Notes under the pieces: model-generated
Databases searched by the model: none
The model's input: the letters and a program-made list of their open reading frames with translations, nothing else
Told to the model about the DNA's origin: nothing
Assembly: GCA_018398585.1 (NCBI GenBank)
Contig: JAGTTD010000018.1
Span: forward strand, 6,641,501 to 6,705,500
Direction of reading: 5' to 3'
Source: Simmondsia chinensis
Lineage: Eukaryota > Streptophyta > Magnoliopsida > Caryophyllales > Simmondsiaceae
DNA: 64,000 nt
Translations under genes and position numbers: made by a program
In this document: positions 9,749-20,760 of the stretch, piece by piece
Layout: the number at the start of each line of letters is the position of its first letter
How positions within the stretch are numbered: position 1 is the first letter of the stretch

Positions 9749-10486
9749 TTATTGAGCAAACGAACATTTTTCCTTCTTCACATTAAGCCGGTTGTCTTTC
9801 AATGTTTGAAAAACTTGCTTCAAGTGCTTCACATGTTCCTCCAATGTCTCACTGTACTCCACGATGTCATCAAGGTATACCACCATGAAATTGTCCAAAA
9901 AAGGTTTAAAGATTTCGTTCGTAAGTGTGCAAAACGTTGTACGTGCATTTGTTAACCCAAACGGCATGACAAGAGACTCATAGGATCCGCACTGAGTGAC
10001 ACACAATGTCTTTGGCTCGTCCCTAGAAGCGATCCACACTTGCCAATACCCTGACCTTAGATTCATCTTTGAGAAATACCATGCCTTCCCTAAACGATCA
10101 AATATGTCAGCCACCAATGGTATGGCATACTTGTTCTTGACAGTGACCTTGTTCAAGGCCCAGTAGTCAATACACATATCTAGCGTCCCATCGTGCTTCT
10201 TTTGGAATGAAATAGGAGCACCCAACGGGGCCTTTGAAGGCCTCACGAACCCAGCATCCAATAAGTCCTTGAGCTACTTGCGCAGTTCCTCAATCTTGGG
10301 TGGGGCCATGCGGTAGGGACCCATGGCGGGCGGCCTAGCGCCTAGGTCCAACTCGATGTGGTGATCAACCTCCCTCCTTGGATGAAGTTGTTTTGGAAAC
10401 TTCGGTGGCATAACATCACGGAACTCATCTAACACCCCGCGCACTCCCTCAGGTACCTTCATAGGAACGGGACCCTCATCCTCCAC
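9749..10486 (-). pseudogene. gypsy C reverse transcriptase
   Basis: RT copies element RNA into DNA. Blocks in order: HHIELDLGARPPAMGPYRMA (about 10350), LLDAGFVRPSKAPLGAPISF after a stop near 10272, DGTLDMCIDYWALNKVTVKN (Tyr for the usual Arg in DYRALN), FSKMNLRSGYWQV (Asn for the usual catalytic Asp in KIDLRSGYHQ), VMPFGLTNA, and VVYLDDIVEYS with the palm DD intact. The N-for-D change in block A would be damaging. About 245 residues are recoverable. Confidence 0.88.
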
Positions 10487-10534
10487 TAAAGTGGCAATGA
10501 AAGTCCCATGCTTCTTATGGACCCCTTTCTTAAA

Positions 10535-10930
10535 CTACATGACCGAGAGCAACTTGGCCTTAACTTTCTCCCTTAGTAAAGGCACTGCATAAGTTTCCCG
10601 GTTATGAGTGATCTCCATGACATTGTCTTGTAGGAAGGACAAAGGCTTCACAGTATCGAGAAAATCCATCCTAAGCACCACCTTGAAGTCATCCATTGTC
10701 AATATTGTCAGGTCTAAGGTGCTGCGCCAGTCCCCTAACTGGACAGGCACTATGCATGCCACCCCAAGTATCAGTTTGGATGAAGCATTAACGGTCTTCA
10801 TCCACCCCACCTCCTTAGCAAAGCTTAAATTGAGCCATGTTGCATCCTGTTCTGAAATGAAATTATGTGTGGCCCCAGTGTCCAACAGCGCCTTTGTCCC
10901 AACCCCATTCAGTGAGGCGTTGATAAACAT
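10535..10930 (-). CDS. gypsy C retropepsin-like protease
   Basis: KALLDTGATHNFISEQDA gives the D-T-G-A active site of a retroviral-type aspartic protease, followed by the beta-strand pattern and the second conserved segment VVLRMDFLDTVKPLSF (normally ...LGMDFL). The frame is open for 131 residues and stops at 10535, short of RT, so it is no longer joined to pol. The ATG at 10930 is internal to the original polyprotein. Confidence 0.85.
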   Translation of the reverse strand: MFINASLNGVGTKALLDTGATHNFISEQDATWLNLSFAKEVGWMKTVNASSKLILGVACIVPVQLGDWRSTLDLTILTMDDFKVVLRMDFLDTVKPLSFLQDNVMEITHNRETYAVPLLREKVKAKLLSVM

Positions 10931-11315
10931 AAGTCTTTGTCTTGAGTGCGGTCCTAGTGCTCTGCCTCTTGCACCCCCTTGTGCACCTTTCTGACTCAGA
11001 GCGCACTCGTGCGCCTCGGTAAGCCTGACCTACGCATCCATTTTAACCTCCATGCACACCTGTGCTTCGACTCTCTTAGCATGCACACCCTCCTGAACCT
11101 CCGTGCGTACTCGCGCCAGCGTTTGCACACTCATCTGGACCTCCACACGTCCCTGCGCCCTGATCCCTTAGGCTTACATACCAGGTGCATGTCATGCACA
11201 GCATTGCACCCGTCTCCCTTGACACCCGCATCACCTTTGGCAGTCGCGCGCACCCCCTTGGACATATTTCGAAGGATGCTCTTGGCCCCATGCTTGCGCC
11301 TTCAGCTCCCTGCTC

Positions 11316-12361
11316 CTAGGTAGCCATCAACGCATTTAGGGCCTGCGCTGAGGGCATTCCTTGACATAGTAGGGACCCCACCCAAAAAATAGTCCAGGGA
11401 CTTAGCCTTGTCCTGCTTATCTTCAGGCTGCCTATCCTTGTCCTTGTGCGTAGAGGTTTTGTTAGGCTTATCTCCCCCACCTTTCCCCTTATTCCCCTTG
11501 GTGTGTTTCTTCTTGGCAAAGTCCTTTTATACTCAATCAATTCCTCCGCCTCAGCAATGGCAGCTGCAAGGTCCTGGACTCCCCTCCTTTTCAGATCCAC
11601 TTTGGCCCAAGATTGCAAGCCATCCATGAAGTAGAAAAGTCAGATAATCTTGGGCAAATCTAGAACTTCATGCATAAGGGACTGGAACTCCGTAACATAG
11701 TCTCTTATGGATTCGGTGTGCTTCAAACCACGAAGCCTCTTCATAGCTTAGCCCTCAGCATTCTCAGGAAAAAACTGTCTCTTGAGGTCCTTGACAAACT
11801 CCTCCCACATGTCCATGGTGCAAACCCCCTTGGCTATGTCACCATGGTGCCTCCTCCACCAAACCGCGACATCTTCATCCAAGTACATGGCTGCCATGCT
11901 GATTTTGGAAGCCTCGTCATTGACTCGTAGTGCCTGGAAGTACCGTTCTAGGTTCAAAAGGAAGTTGTCAACCTCTTTTGCGTTACACTTCCCACTGAAC
12001 CTTGGGGGGTTCAGTACCTTGACCTGTGACACACCTCCTGTGCCAACACCATCACCCCTTGCGAGGGCAGGCTTGCACAGCACAGTGTCTGCCTTCAGGA
12101 TATCAAGCTCCTCCCTTAGCCCAAACATCGCGGATGTCACCTGTCCAGTTCTTCCTCCATCGTAGCCTTCACAATGCTGACTGGGTTAAGGACCTTGTCA
12201 TGTATCCCCGTGACATTCTCCTTTAATGCCTCGACGATATCCAGCTGCTCATAGACCTCCCCCATGGCTAAATCCAATCTCGCAACCCACGCATCCAGGC
12301 TGGTAAGGGCATCCCGTGGAATGGACGGGTCCTTAACCTTGCTGGATTTCTTTACGAGCAT
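11316..12361 (-). pseudogene. gypsy C gag
   Basis: Likely start at the ATG at 12361, about 90 bases inside the primer-binding site. The frame breaks near 12140. The core (12140-11748) has the capsid pattern: VKVLNPPRFSGK, FLLNLERYFQAL, AAMYLDEDVAVWWRRHH, EEFVKDLKRQFFP. It continues as LRGLKHTESIRDYVTEFQSL and MDGLQSWAKVDLKRRG. The expected CCHC zinc knuckle between about 11400 and 11330 is not recognisable; 10980-11320 looks like a degenerate gag-protease linker. Confidence 0.85.
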
Positions 12362-12453
12362 TTTGGGCCACCCCCTTTGTGGCTCCTATACAACTTGTGA
12401 TGTACTCACGTTTCCTTCTTCCATCAAAACCCTCCCAGCCATACACGAAAGTT

Positions 12454-12465
12454 GCTCTGATACCA
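12454..12465 (-). other. primer-binding site of gypsy C
   Basis: GCTCTGATACCA on the plus strand is TGGTATCAGAGC on the minus strand, complementary to initiator-Met tRNA, three bases inside the 5' LTR. Confidence 0.85.
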
Positions 12466-12468
12466 TGT

Positions 12469-12979
12469 TGTCACGAGATGACACTTGAACCTAGTCACAG
12501 CCCACAATGCCACTTAACTTCACCCTAAAGATCCCTCATTAAGTTCGGCTCTGAAACCCCAAAAATGACCCGATACAAAGTCAAGACAACGAAAGCATTT
12601 TAGGAATAGAAGAGAGGATTGAAAGCACAAGTTCACACAGTAGAGCAAGAGAGAATGAGAGAGAGTATTTTGTGGATAGTGAGGCAATAGCGCATCCGTC
12701 TCCATTTATTGGCAAAATATAAGTACATGAACCATGACTCTTCACATCAAGATTAAATCTAGAACTAAGCTTAATTGCAACTTTTCATCTACTCCTACCT
12801 AACCCCTAGTGTAACCATGCACTAACTTCATTGGTTCCACACACTTCTACAATATTTTAGGCTATTCTAGATCCGTCTAGATTGTTTTAGGCTACTCTAG
12901 ATTACACTAATACATTGAAGTAAAAATAGAAGGCAAAGAAAATAAGGTGAAGTACTACTAAAGTAAGCAGTGGGGGATA
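12469..12979 (-). repeat. 5' LTR of gypsy C
   Basis: Matches 7093-7602 throughout with scattered substitutions, so the insertion is not very recent. The outer end is GGGGGATA, followed by the CCCGG duplication. Confidence 0.9.
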
Positions 12980-13091
12980 CCCGGCTCTTTTATTTTTTTT
13001 GGCTCTTTATTTCCTTTTCTTTTTTTCTTTTTTTTTTTTGCATTGTGTTGAATTCTTAATTTTCATTCTCTTTTAATTTCCCTTTAATTCA

Positions 13092-14480
13092 ATGGCATCT
13101 AACCCTAGTCGATCTTATGCTAATGCTCTCTCCCCCTCCCCTTCTTCCCAATCAGTCGCCGCCTAGCCCCTGGTGGAGGCCGATCTCAACAGTAATGGAC
13201 CCCAACCAGTGCCGTGCTGCTGAGTCAGAGGTGGTGCCCGACACCCATTATGTCAACCTCATCACCTCCGACGCTTTGCTTCCTCAGTCGGTCAATGCCG
13301 GTGTCACCATCTCTTGTACTTGACCACAAATTGACAGCCTACAGTGAACCCGACACTTAGTTTTGGCATCCCCTCTTTCCCACCCCCCCAATTTTCTCTG
13401 TCCTCCCACTCTATGGAATTTACCGGCCCCACATTCACCGTTGCCTTCCCCGGCATTGGCAGTGGCGGCGCGGCTACACCCCCCATCATCACTTCATACT
13501 GCCGGTGGAGGAGTTAGGCCATACCTAACCCTAATTATGCAAACCCTTGTTTATATAATCGCCCTCCCTCCCTTGTTTTAATTCCTATTTCCAACATTAC
13601 TGGTGTTGTGACAATAAAACTTGAATTAACTACTGACTATCTGCTATGGCGTGAACAATTCAATATGCTATTACTCTCCCATCAATTATTAGGGTTTACA
13701 GATGGCACCTACCCTTGCTCCTTGCCCAAATAAATCTCCTCAACGGATCAACCTACTCACACCGGGATTATCTTATGTGGCTTCGCACGGATCAAAGCCT
13801 TAAATCTTGCATTGCGGCAACCCTGCCTCGTCCCTTATTAAATGACATTGTCCGCCGCTGTACCTCAAAAGCAATGTGGGATGCCTTGGCTAAGCATTTT
13901 CGGGATCACTCCATGGTTAAGGAGGTTGATCTTCAGACTCAACTAATAAATCGCCGTAAAGATGGCAAAACAATGGATGTTTACCTCACAGAGAATTTCC
14001 GCACTTTATAATTTATGGTTTACCTCCTGAATGTGCTGCTTTTACAACATCTACACGTCTAGCAAACAAATAATACACTTATGAAGAGTTAAAAACCTTC
14101 CTACTCAATGAAGAGGTTGCTTTAACTTGACAATCTAGACGTTGTAACCCTGACCCTAGCCACGCCATGGTGGCTCATAGAAAACCACTGCTAGATAGTC
14201 GCCTGGCTGCGGCAACCATGGCCGTGGCCGAGGCGAGGGCAAACGTGGCGGGTGCGGGGTACGCTGTGGCTCTCCGGGCTGGCACCCTAACCCGCCACCT
14301 ACCGATAAACCCCCTGGCTCAGTGCGACGCCCATTCGATCTTCCCCCTAACTTCTATGTAGATGTGCTCGGGCTCGATCCTCAATAATGTAAAATCTGCT
14401 CCCAAATTGGACACACAACTGTTACTTGTCCACATCGCTTTGATGGCACCTCCTTCCCTGATCCCTCTCATTTGTTTGCT
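13092..14480 (+). pseudogene. copia B gag
   Basis: Likely start at the ATG at 13092 (MASNPSRSYANAL). The frame is soon broken in a Pro/Ser-rich segment (13120-13560). The gag core spans about 13610-14030 in two frames: LTTDYLLWREQFNMLL and GFTDGTYP, then after a frameshift YLMWLRTDQSLKSCIAATL and MWDALAKHF. A CCHC zinc knuckle CKICSQIGHTTVTCPHR starts at 14388 in another frame. At least three frameshifts or stops. Confidence 0.82.
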
Positions 14481-14499
14481 GCCATGACTATTGGAGAAC

Positions 14500-14930
14500 C
14501 GCACGACTACAATTGGTATCCTGATTCCGGTGCTACGAATCATATGAATCCAAACCAGGTATTCTTGCGAACCTTTTTCCTTATTCTGGGCATAAGGGTG
14601 TTCTTGTAATCAATGGTGCATTATTACATGTGACACATGTGGGCACGACAACCATACCCACCCCTACTTTATCACTTCAACAACTTTGTCATGATGCCAA
14701 TTGTAGGGTTGAATTTGATTCAAATTTTTTCTATGTTAGGGACAAAAATATGGAGATGCCACTTCTACGAGTACCCAGTGATGAGTCTCTCTATGGCCTT
14801 TCACCTCATGGCGTTGGCCTTGTAGCGCAAGTAAGGAATGATGATTTGTGGCATCAGAGACTAGGTGACTTAGGCAGTACTATTTTTGATATGTTATGTA
14901 AGGAATTTTTTTTTTTTTTTTTTTTGGCAT
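14500..14930 (+). pseudogene. copia B protease and GAG-pre-integrase
   Basis: DYNWYPDSGATNHM (about 14504) is the aspartic protease active site (D-S-G-A). Downstream LYGLSPHG and DLWHQRLGDLGSTIFDML (about 14845-14895) begin the pre-integrase finger. A run of about 20 T at 14908-14926 interrupts the region before CNSCYLGKSHRLPL (about 14950). Confidence 0.8.
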
Positions 14931-14939
14931 GTTAAATTT

Positions 14940-15760
14940 TCAAGTAAATGTAACTCATGTTACTTAGGAAAGTCTCATAGACTTCCTCTCGAGCGTGTAT
15001 TATGCAAGACTATCATGCCTCTACAAATAATATATTCCAACGTTTGGCAATCACCTGTCTCCTTTAATTCGGCTTATAAGTATTATGTTTTATTTAATGA
15101 TGACTTCTCTAGATTTACTTGGTTATATTTGATGCAGCGAAAATTTGAGTTTATGAAATCTTCACCACTTTCAAAAACCTAGTTGAAAATCAAATTAAAA
15201 CAACTATTAACATTTTCCAAAGTGATGGTGGGGGTGAATACGACCACAAGCATATGAACGCCCTTTGTCGTGATGCTGGTATTCACTTCCGCTTATCTTG
15301 TCCTGATACCCTTGAACAAAGTGGGGTGGCGGAATGGAAGCATCGACATTTATCTGAAATGGCACGAACGCTCTTGCTTCATTCTAAATTTCCTTACAAA
15401 TTTTGGGATGATGCCTTTTGTGCTATTGCTTTACTATAAATCGTCTCCCTACCTCAAATCTTTCAAACGACTCGCCTTTTCAAAAACTGTTTCGAACTAA
15501 CCCTGATTACCCCCATTTTCACATCTTTGGGTGTGCATTCTACCCTAACATCGTACTTTGTGCCCCTCATAAACTTTCTCCTCGTTCCATCCCTTACATT
15601 TTTCTAAGATATGCTGCTCGATATAAGGGATACAGGTGCGTTGACCCTAAACATCAATGCTTATACATAAACCGGCATGTGGTCTTTGACAAAACTCGCT
15701 TTCTTTATAATGAACTTGTTAATCAAGATGTTGTAATCTCTGATGTCACAACTTCAACAT
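14940..15760 (+). pseudogene. copia B integrase
   Basis: Finger half CNSCYLGKSHRLPLERV (about 14950), core YYVLFNDDFSRFTWLYLM (about 15082), SDGGGEYDHKHMNALC (about 15222) and QSGVAEWKHRHLSEMA (about 15320). In the last, the usual VAERKHRH Glu-Arg reads Glu-Trp, so the Glu is kept. The first Asp of the usual HxDVWGP motif reads Asn (IYSNVWQSP). C-terminal HIFGCAFYPN, YKGYRCVDP and RHVVFDKTRF follow to about 15715. Stops and shifts near 15180 and 15437. Inactive. Confidence 0.83.
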
Positions 15761-16189
15761 CCTTAATTGTTTACTCTCAGCCACTACTTCCCCCCCTCCC
15801 CCACGTGTTAGCACAGCCACTGCCCGGTCGGCCATCTCTGTCGCCAACCGCAGCGGCATCCCCTAACACCCCTCCTCCCATGGCGATCCCAGCACTCCCA
15901 CCTCCCCCCGACTCACCCCGAGGTGTCGTTGAGGCCTCGACTCAACTCGAAGACCTGCCTCACCCTGAGGAATCTTCGAGCTGCCCTCACTCGCTTCCAC
16001 CCTAGGCCCTAGCCTCCTAGACCCCCAACGAACCCCAACCCTGACCTAGCACCCGAGCTTCCTACCTTGGTAGGGCTACCGCTCAGCACACACTCTATGC
16101 AAACATGACTTAAAGTAGGCATACATAAACCTAAGTACCCCCTCTCCCTTTCCTTCATCACTGTGGTCCAAGAGCCCACATGTTGCTCA

Positions 16190-16870
16190 CAGGCTATGAA
16201 AAATCCAAAATGGTAGAAGCCATGGCAGATGAATTTAATACACTCATCCTAAACAACACTTGGAACTTAGTACCATATGACCCCTTGAAAAACCTTGTAG
16301 GAAGTACATGGAAATACAAAGTCAAGTACAAAGTGGATGGGTCAGTCGAACTGTTCAAGGCTCGCCTTGTAGCTTAGGGATATCACCAACGTGAAGGCCT
16401 TGACTACAAGGAGACCTTTAGCCCTATCGTCAAACCCACTACCATACACTTTATACTTACATTTGCAGTCATATACAACTGGCTTATTTGTCAGTTGGAT
16501 GTCAAAAATGCGTTCCTACATGGTCACCTCAAGGATGAAGTTTACATGAAACAACCACAAGGCTTCATACCTCCAAAATTTCCAAATCATGTATGTCATC
16601 TATGAAAGGCGTTGTATAGACTCAAACAGGCACCTCGGGCATGGTTCTAATGGTTCAGTGCGTTTTTGTTTAGCCTTGATTTCACGTGTTGCCGTGTTGA
16701 TCCCTCCCTATTCATCCACAAAGCTAAAACCCATCTCACTTGCCTTTTGTTATATGTCGATGACATTATCCTAACAGGTACTGACCCAACCCAACTGCAT
16801 GGTTGAATCACTATCCACCCAATTTGCTACGATAAACCTTGGCCCTCTCCGTTTCTTTCTCGGAATTGAA
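16190..16870 (+). pseudogene. copia B reverse transcriptase
   Basis: AMADEFNTLILNNTWNLVP (about 16222), VGSTWKYKVKYKVDGS, FKARLVA then a stop, [35 protein letters not shown] (block A Asp present), VYMKQPQGF. After shifts: [25 protein letters not shown] (about 16747, palm DD intact) and LGPLRFFLGIEA. Stops near 16375, 16604 and others. 15761-16189 is a Pro-rich linker between integrase and RT, as usual in copia, with no motif. Confidence 0.85.
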
Positions 16871-17039
16871 GCCAAGCACTCACCTCGCCACCTTTTCCTC
16901 TCACAATACAAATAGACAATCAACCTCCTCTCTAGGCATGACCTATGAAAAGCTAAACCTGTCAAAACCCCCTCCCCACCCGGGCACACCTCTCGCTGAG
17001 TGATTGGGATCCTACTGAGTCTAGGAGTGATGTTGGGGG

Positions 17040-17690
17040 GGCTCTACAATACCTGATCATGACTTGACTTGACATCAGTCGGTCAACCTTATCTCTCAGT
17101 CCATGCATGCCCCTTGCACTTCCCACTGGCAACGTGTGAAACGCATTCTTCGATATCTCAAGGCCACTCCAGACCATGGACTCTCAATCATACCCACACG
17201 CACGCCTACGGTCACTACTTTTGCTGATGCTGACTAGGACGGCTACGCTAGCACGCTGTTCAACTACTGGCTATGCTCTCTATTTAAGTCCCAATCTCAT
17301 CTCATGGCAGGCCAAGAAGCAAGCCACTGTCTCTAAATCTACAAACGAATCCAAGTACAGTGCTGTTGCTCAAGCCGTCGCTGAAAGTGATTGGATCCAC
17401 TACCTGATGAGGGATCTCGGTCTTTGTCACCCTGAACCTATCATCATCTACTGTGACAACGTCTCTGCCTTTGACCTAGCGGCCAATCTGGTGTCTAATG
17501 ATAGAGACAAACATATTGATGTTGACTTCCACTACATTTGAGAAAAAAGTGCTTAAGGGTGATCTTCAAGTTCATTACACTCCCAAAAACATACAGATTG
17601 CTGATATCTTCATCAAGGGTCTCTCTACTGATCTCTTCTCTCAACATAGGACCAATCTTCGCGTTCTTTCACTACGCTTAGATTGAGGGG
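17040..17690 (+). pseudogene. copia B RNase H
   Basis: RVKRILRYLKATPDHGL-type lead-in (about 17130-17180), then AKKQATVSKSTNESKYSAVA (about 17305; Glu kept, Ser-Thr-Asn-Glu replacing the common SSAEAEY), IIIYCDNVSAFDLAANLV, RDKHIDVDFHYI, a stop near 17540, then IADIFIKGLSTDLF close to the polypurine tract GATTGAGGGGCCG. Not functional. Confidence 0.82.
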
Positions 17691-17693
17691 CCG

Positions 17694-17878
17694 TATTGGA
17701 GTATACTCTACAATATTCTCAGCTTAGAGTTTTATTATACTTTTACCCTTGTACCCTTGACATACATAAAGTCCAAGGTCATTTTAGTCTCTAGTGTATT
17801 TGTGTTTGGCCTATATAAAGGCCTCCTTTGTAATTCTTTCATTATCAATTTACATAGAGAATTTTCTCTATATTCATA
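17694..17878 (+). repeat. 3' LTR of copia B
   Basis: Starts TATTGGAGTATACTC after GATTGAGGGGCCG and ends TATTCATA. It matches the 5' LTR at 6900-7076 with small indels. A TATA-like TATATAAAGG lies near 17812. Confidence 0.85.
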
Positions 17879-18347
17879 CAAACAACAACAAGTCCAGTGT
17901 CATAAGAAATGGTTGGTTTGAACCCCAAAGATGTCAAGAACAACAAATGTAGCGTCACAAGAAATTATTTTGTTATATTAGAGGGCCCAATTTCAAATGA
18001 TTGCTTCGAACCCTAAAGATGTTAGGAACGGCCCTAAGTTCAACTCATAGTGATAATATCTCTCTCCCGATAAATTGATGTTCAAGATAAAATAACGTCT
18101 AATATCTGCAAAATTTGAGCTCAACAATCTCCTCGTCTTCACATCACATCGTTATTCAACATTGTGTTGCAACTGTAAGAAATGCACACAAAGCCAAATA
18201 TCAAGATTTAACCTGAAAGAGACGGGGAAAAGGAACAAAATGCAATGTCAAGGAAATAATTTTCCCAAAAGCATAAGCTAATAGGTCAAGGCTTAGGAAT
18301 GATTTAATACTCTAATACGTTCCCTCGTACAAATGCTCGTTTGGCTT
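17879..18347. other. non-coding spacer
   Basis: No gene. A diverged direct repeat is visible (AGTGTCATAAGAAAT... near 17898 and AGCGTCACAAGAAAT... near 17951, each followed by an AACCC(C/T)AAAGATGT(C/T)A block). Confidence 0.4.
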
Positions 18348-18931
18348 TGTTGATGTATTTTCAAAATAAAGTGCTTAATAACATGTTTTGGACTTGTGTA
18401 CAATGTCTTTGGTTTCAATATGGTGTCTGTCGACACATGTCCTGATTATATCAACACCTAACTCAGCAGTAACATTCTTGGGAAGCTGAGTGATACAAAG
18501 CTCTGTGTGTCGACACTCGGTTTGACACACAATCTTACAAAACCCTAGGATTGGGTCTATGTGTCGACACACAGTTTCGACGCACATGATATTTTTGACA
18601 GTTATTTTGTGCGGTTAATGTGACGTTTTGGTTGTTTAGGTGTCCCTTTAGAAGGGATGTCTTCCTTCAAAAAGGGCATTTAGTATTCTATAAATAGATC
18701 CGGCCATCCTCTTTGAAAGTACTTGAGAAAATTATATTGAAAAGATCATTCTTTGATTTCATCTCGATTATCTTTCCTTTCTACACTTAATCTCACTCTG
18801 TTTCTTGGTTTCATTGTATACCCGAGACTATTTTATTATCCTTGAAATAAGTCTTAAGGATAGTGATTCACTGCATGCCTTGAAGCTGTTAGACTGTTGT
18901 TTGATATCCATTTTGTAAGATTTAGCTAACA
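18348..18931 (+). repeat. LTR of copia D
   Basis: TGTTGATGTATTTTC... to ...TTAGCTAACA, with TG/CA ends. It contains several TGTGTCGACACACA-like palindromes (18425-18590) and a TATA-like TATAAATA at 18689-18696. Its start is shared with the E LTR at 40949; the middle has diverged. Confidence 0.82.
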
Positions 18932-18959
18932 ATATTAAGACTTATTTTCTGGTTTAAAA

Positions 18960-19798
18960 ATGGCTTCTTCTCTATGAGAGGTGACTGTGAACTTTGTAAA
19001 ACTTGCTCGATTTGATGGCAGAAACTTCTGTGGCTTGCAAAGAAAGATGCACTTCTTAGTTACTGTGTTGAATATGGTGTATGTCTTGAATACACCAATC
19101 TCCAAATCTTCATTTGATGATGAAACACTAACCAAGCAACGTGCAAGATTGAAATGGGAGAACGATGACTATATTTGAAGGGGTCATAATGGTATGACGG
19201 ATGCTCTCTTCGACATCTACTCCAACTTGAACCGCCAAGGAATTATGGGACGTTCTCGAAATGAGATATATGGCCAAAAGAAGCCACAAGTAAGAAATTC
19301 CTTGTGAGTCAATCAACAAGTGCAAAATGGTTGATAATCATTCTGTTCTAGAGCAATTTTATGAGATATAAAGAATTGTCATTTCCTCCTTGATAGACAA
19401 ACTTCCTTCTTCATGGAACGATATTAGAAAAGGACTTTAACATAAAAAGGAAGATTTGTCCGTCAAGGAGTTGGCTAACCATCTTCTTATTGAAGAAGGT
19501 TATAGGTTTCAGGAAGAGAACAAGGATCACCCCAGTGATATTGGAAAAATCAATATCATAGAAGAAGGTCAATCGAGCAAAGGACCGAAACGAACCAGAC
19601 ATTTCTCAAAGAAACATGATGACAAGAGGCCCAAGCCTGTCTGTTGGAAGTGTCATAAGCCCAGTCATGTGAGAAAGGACTATTATTACCTCAAGAATAA
19701 GAGAGGTAAGGGGCTGGACCATTGCAATAAAATTCTAAAGATAATTTCATGGCGATGATATCAAAATCAATCTTGTCCAAGATGAGGAGTCTTGGTGG
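18960..19798 (+). pseudogene. copia D gag
   Basis: Start ATG at 18960 (MASSL then a stop). Then VTVNFVKLARFDGRNF, VLNMVYVLNTPI, KQRARLKWENDDYI, a stop, MTDALFDIYSN, later FYEI and LPSSWNDI-type gag core, and LSVKELANHLLIEEGYRFQE. The zinc knuckle CWKCHKPSHVRKDYY (about 19650) has Tyr for the last Cys. It runs into the protease lead-in ESWWV and is cut off. Several stops and frame changes. Confidence 0.85.
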
Positions 19799-20125
19799 GT
19801 ATTAGACCAAAATGGAGAAGCCGACAACGTGGAAGCCACCAAACGCATGGGGAATCGGAAACCAATACTCGACGCTCTTATAAAAGAACCAGGAGGAGAA
19901 GTTGTACACGTAGCAAGCACACTCCAAAAAGGGTGCCTCGAAGTAGGACTAGGAATAATGATGTGCCGACGTCCCAGCTGAATATGCCTGCATCGTCACT
20001 CTGTGCAATACCTCGGTGGACTTGTGACGGAAAAAAAGGTACTCCACCACATTCATGAATGTGTTCCAATGAATGGCATAAGTACGATTGAAGGGAGATT
20101 CATCCAAAATGTAAGGACCCCAGTT
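19799..20125. other. unclassified sequence next to copia D break
   Basis: Sharp change in character after the truncated protease lead-in. No motif was recognised on either strand. It may belong with the minus-strand remnant at 20126-20760. Confidence 0.3.
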
Positions 20126-20760
20126 CTACATCAGGAAGATCACATCGTTGACACAAGCAAGAACCAGAAATGCAAGATTTCGCCCCCTGGCGTAAAGCTT
20201 GCCCTTGTAAACCCCTTCATCCTCCCAGGTTAACACTTTGTTTGTCCATTCCTCTCCATCACGCTCAGCGGGGGTGATCATAGGCCAACAAATGGACAAA
20301 GAAGCCGAATGACTCGGCAGGACCTCGACATCCAAGGTTGGCCGTCATGGGGCATTGAACGACCGGAGCCAAGAGCCCCTAAGTCAAAGAACCCAGCGGA
20401 AGATAAAAACGAGTAGCAACATTGAATATCAAAAGGTGAGACAGGCCAACAGGGTCAAACGCCCTACACAGAACCAACCCCCCGTGACACCCTAGAATCC
20501 TTCGATGGCCAAAAAGAAACTCCATCGAGGACAGGGGGATGACCCTCCTTGTAGTAGGCATTCTAGGAAAAAGGGAAATGTTGTCTGAGCCTATGTAACA
20601 GTGGGACTGGATGAGCACACTATCGATGAACGATTCAAAGAATGAGACGCTTGGGCATTTATAAAGCACCGCATACTTATGAAGCAAGAATGGGAGTGAG
20701 ACAAGATGCGAAATCATAAGAGAGACACCGCTAGGAGCTAAGTAAAAATCTTGAAAGTCA
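20126..20760 (-). pseudogene. possible F-box-associated-like remnant
   Basis: The minus strand reads, from about 20760 leftwards, DFQDFYLAPSGVSLMISHLV, then SSMEFLFGHRRILGCHGGLV followed by LCR, then LLIFNVATRFYLPLGSLT. The pairing of a GxxNGLLLC-like and an xNPATRQxxxLP-like motif resembles plant F-box-associated domains, which recruit targets to SCF ubiquitin ligases. The N-terminal F-box was not found. After about 20379 the frame breaks; a second open piece (20335-20126) reads ERDGEEWTNKVLTWEDEGVY. This could be a broken host gene or captured sequence; the identification is tentative. Confidence 0.33.

Larger units (their letters stand above)
7093..12979 (-). mobile_element. Ty3/gypsy chromovirus C, nested in copia B
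   Basis: Complete in outline: LTRs at 7093-7602 and 12469-12979, primer-binding site at 12454-12465, polypurine tract at 7603-7620, gag to chromodomain on the minus strand, and the 5-bp target duplication CCCGG at 7088-7092 and 12980-12984. The order gag, protease, RT, RNase H, integrase, chromodomain is that of chromoviruses. Several frames are broken and an integrase catalytic residue is changed, so it is not autonomous now. Confidence 0.93.
6900..17878 (+). mobile_element. Ty1/copia retrotransposon B, interrupted by gypsy C
   Basis: Two LTRs of about 180 bp (6900-7076 and 17694-17878) bracket a plus-strand copia polyprotein remnant. After removal of gypsy C (7093-12979 plus one copy of its 5-bp duplication) the element is about 5.1 kb, normal for copia. 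Flanks CAAAA (left) and CAAAC (right) may be a decayed 5-bp target duplication. Gag, protease, integrase, RT and RNase H are all traceable, with many stops and frameshifts. Confidence 0.88.
18348..19798 (+). mobile_element. Ty1/copia retrotransposon D, 5' part only
   Basis: LTR 18348-18931 followed by gag. The LTR start (TGTTGATGTATTTTCAAAAT) and the gag start match element E at 36-41 kb, so D and E are one family. The element ends abruptly at the beginning of protease (SWWV, about 19798), where unrelated sequence begins; no 3' half or second LTR is present. Confidence 0.85.
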
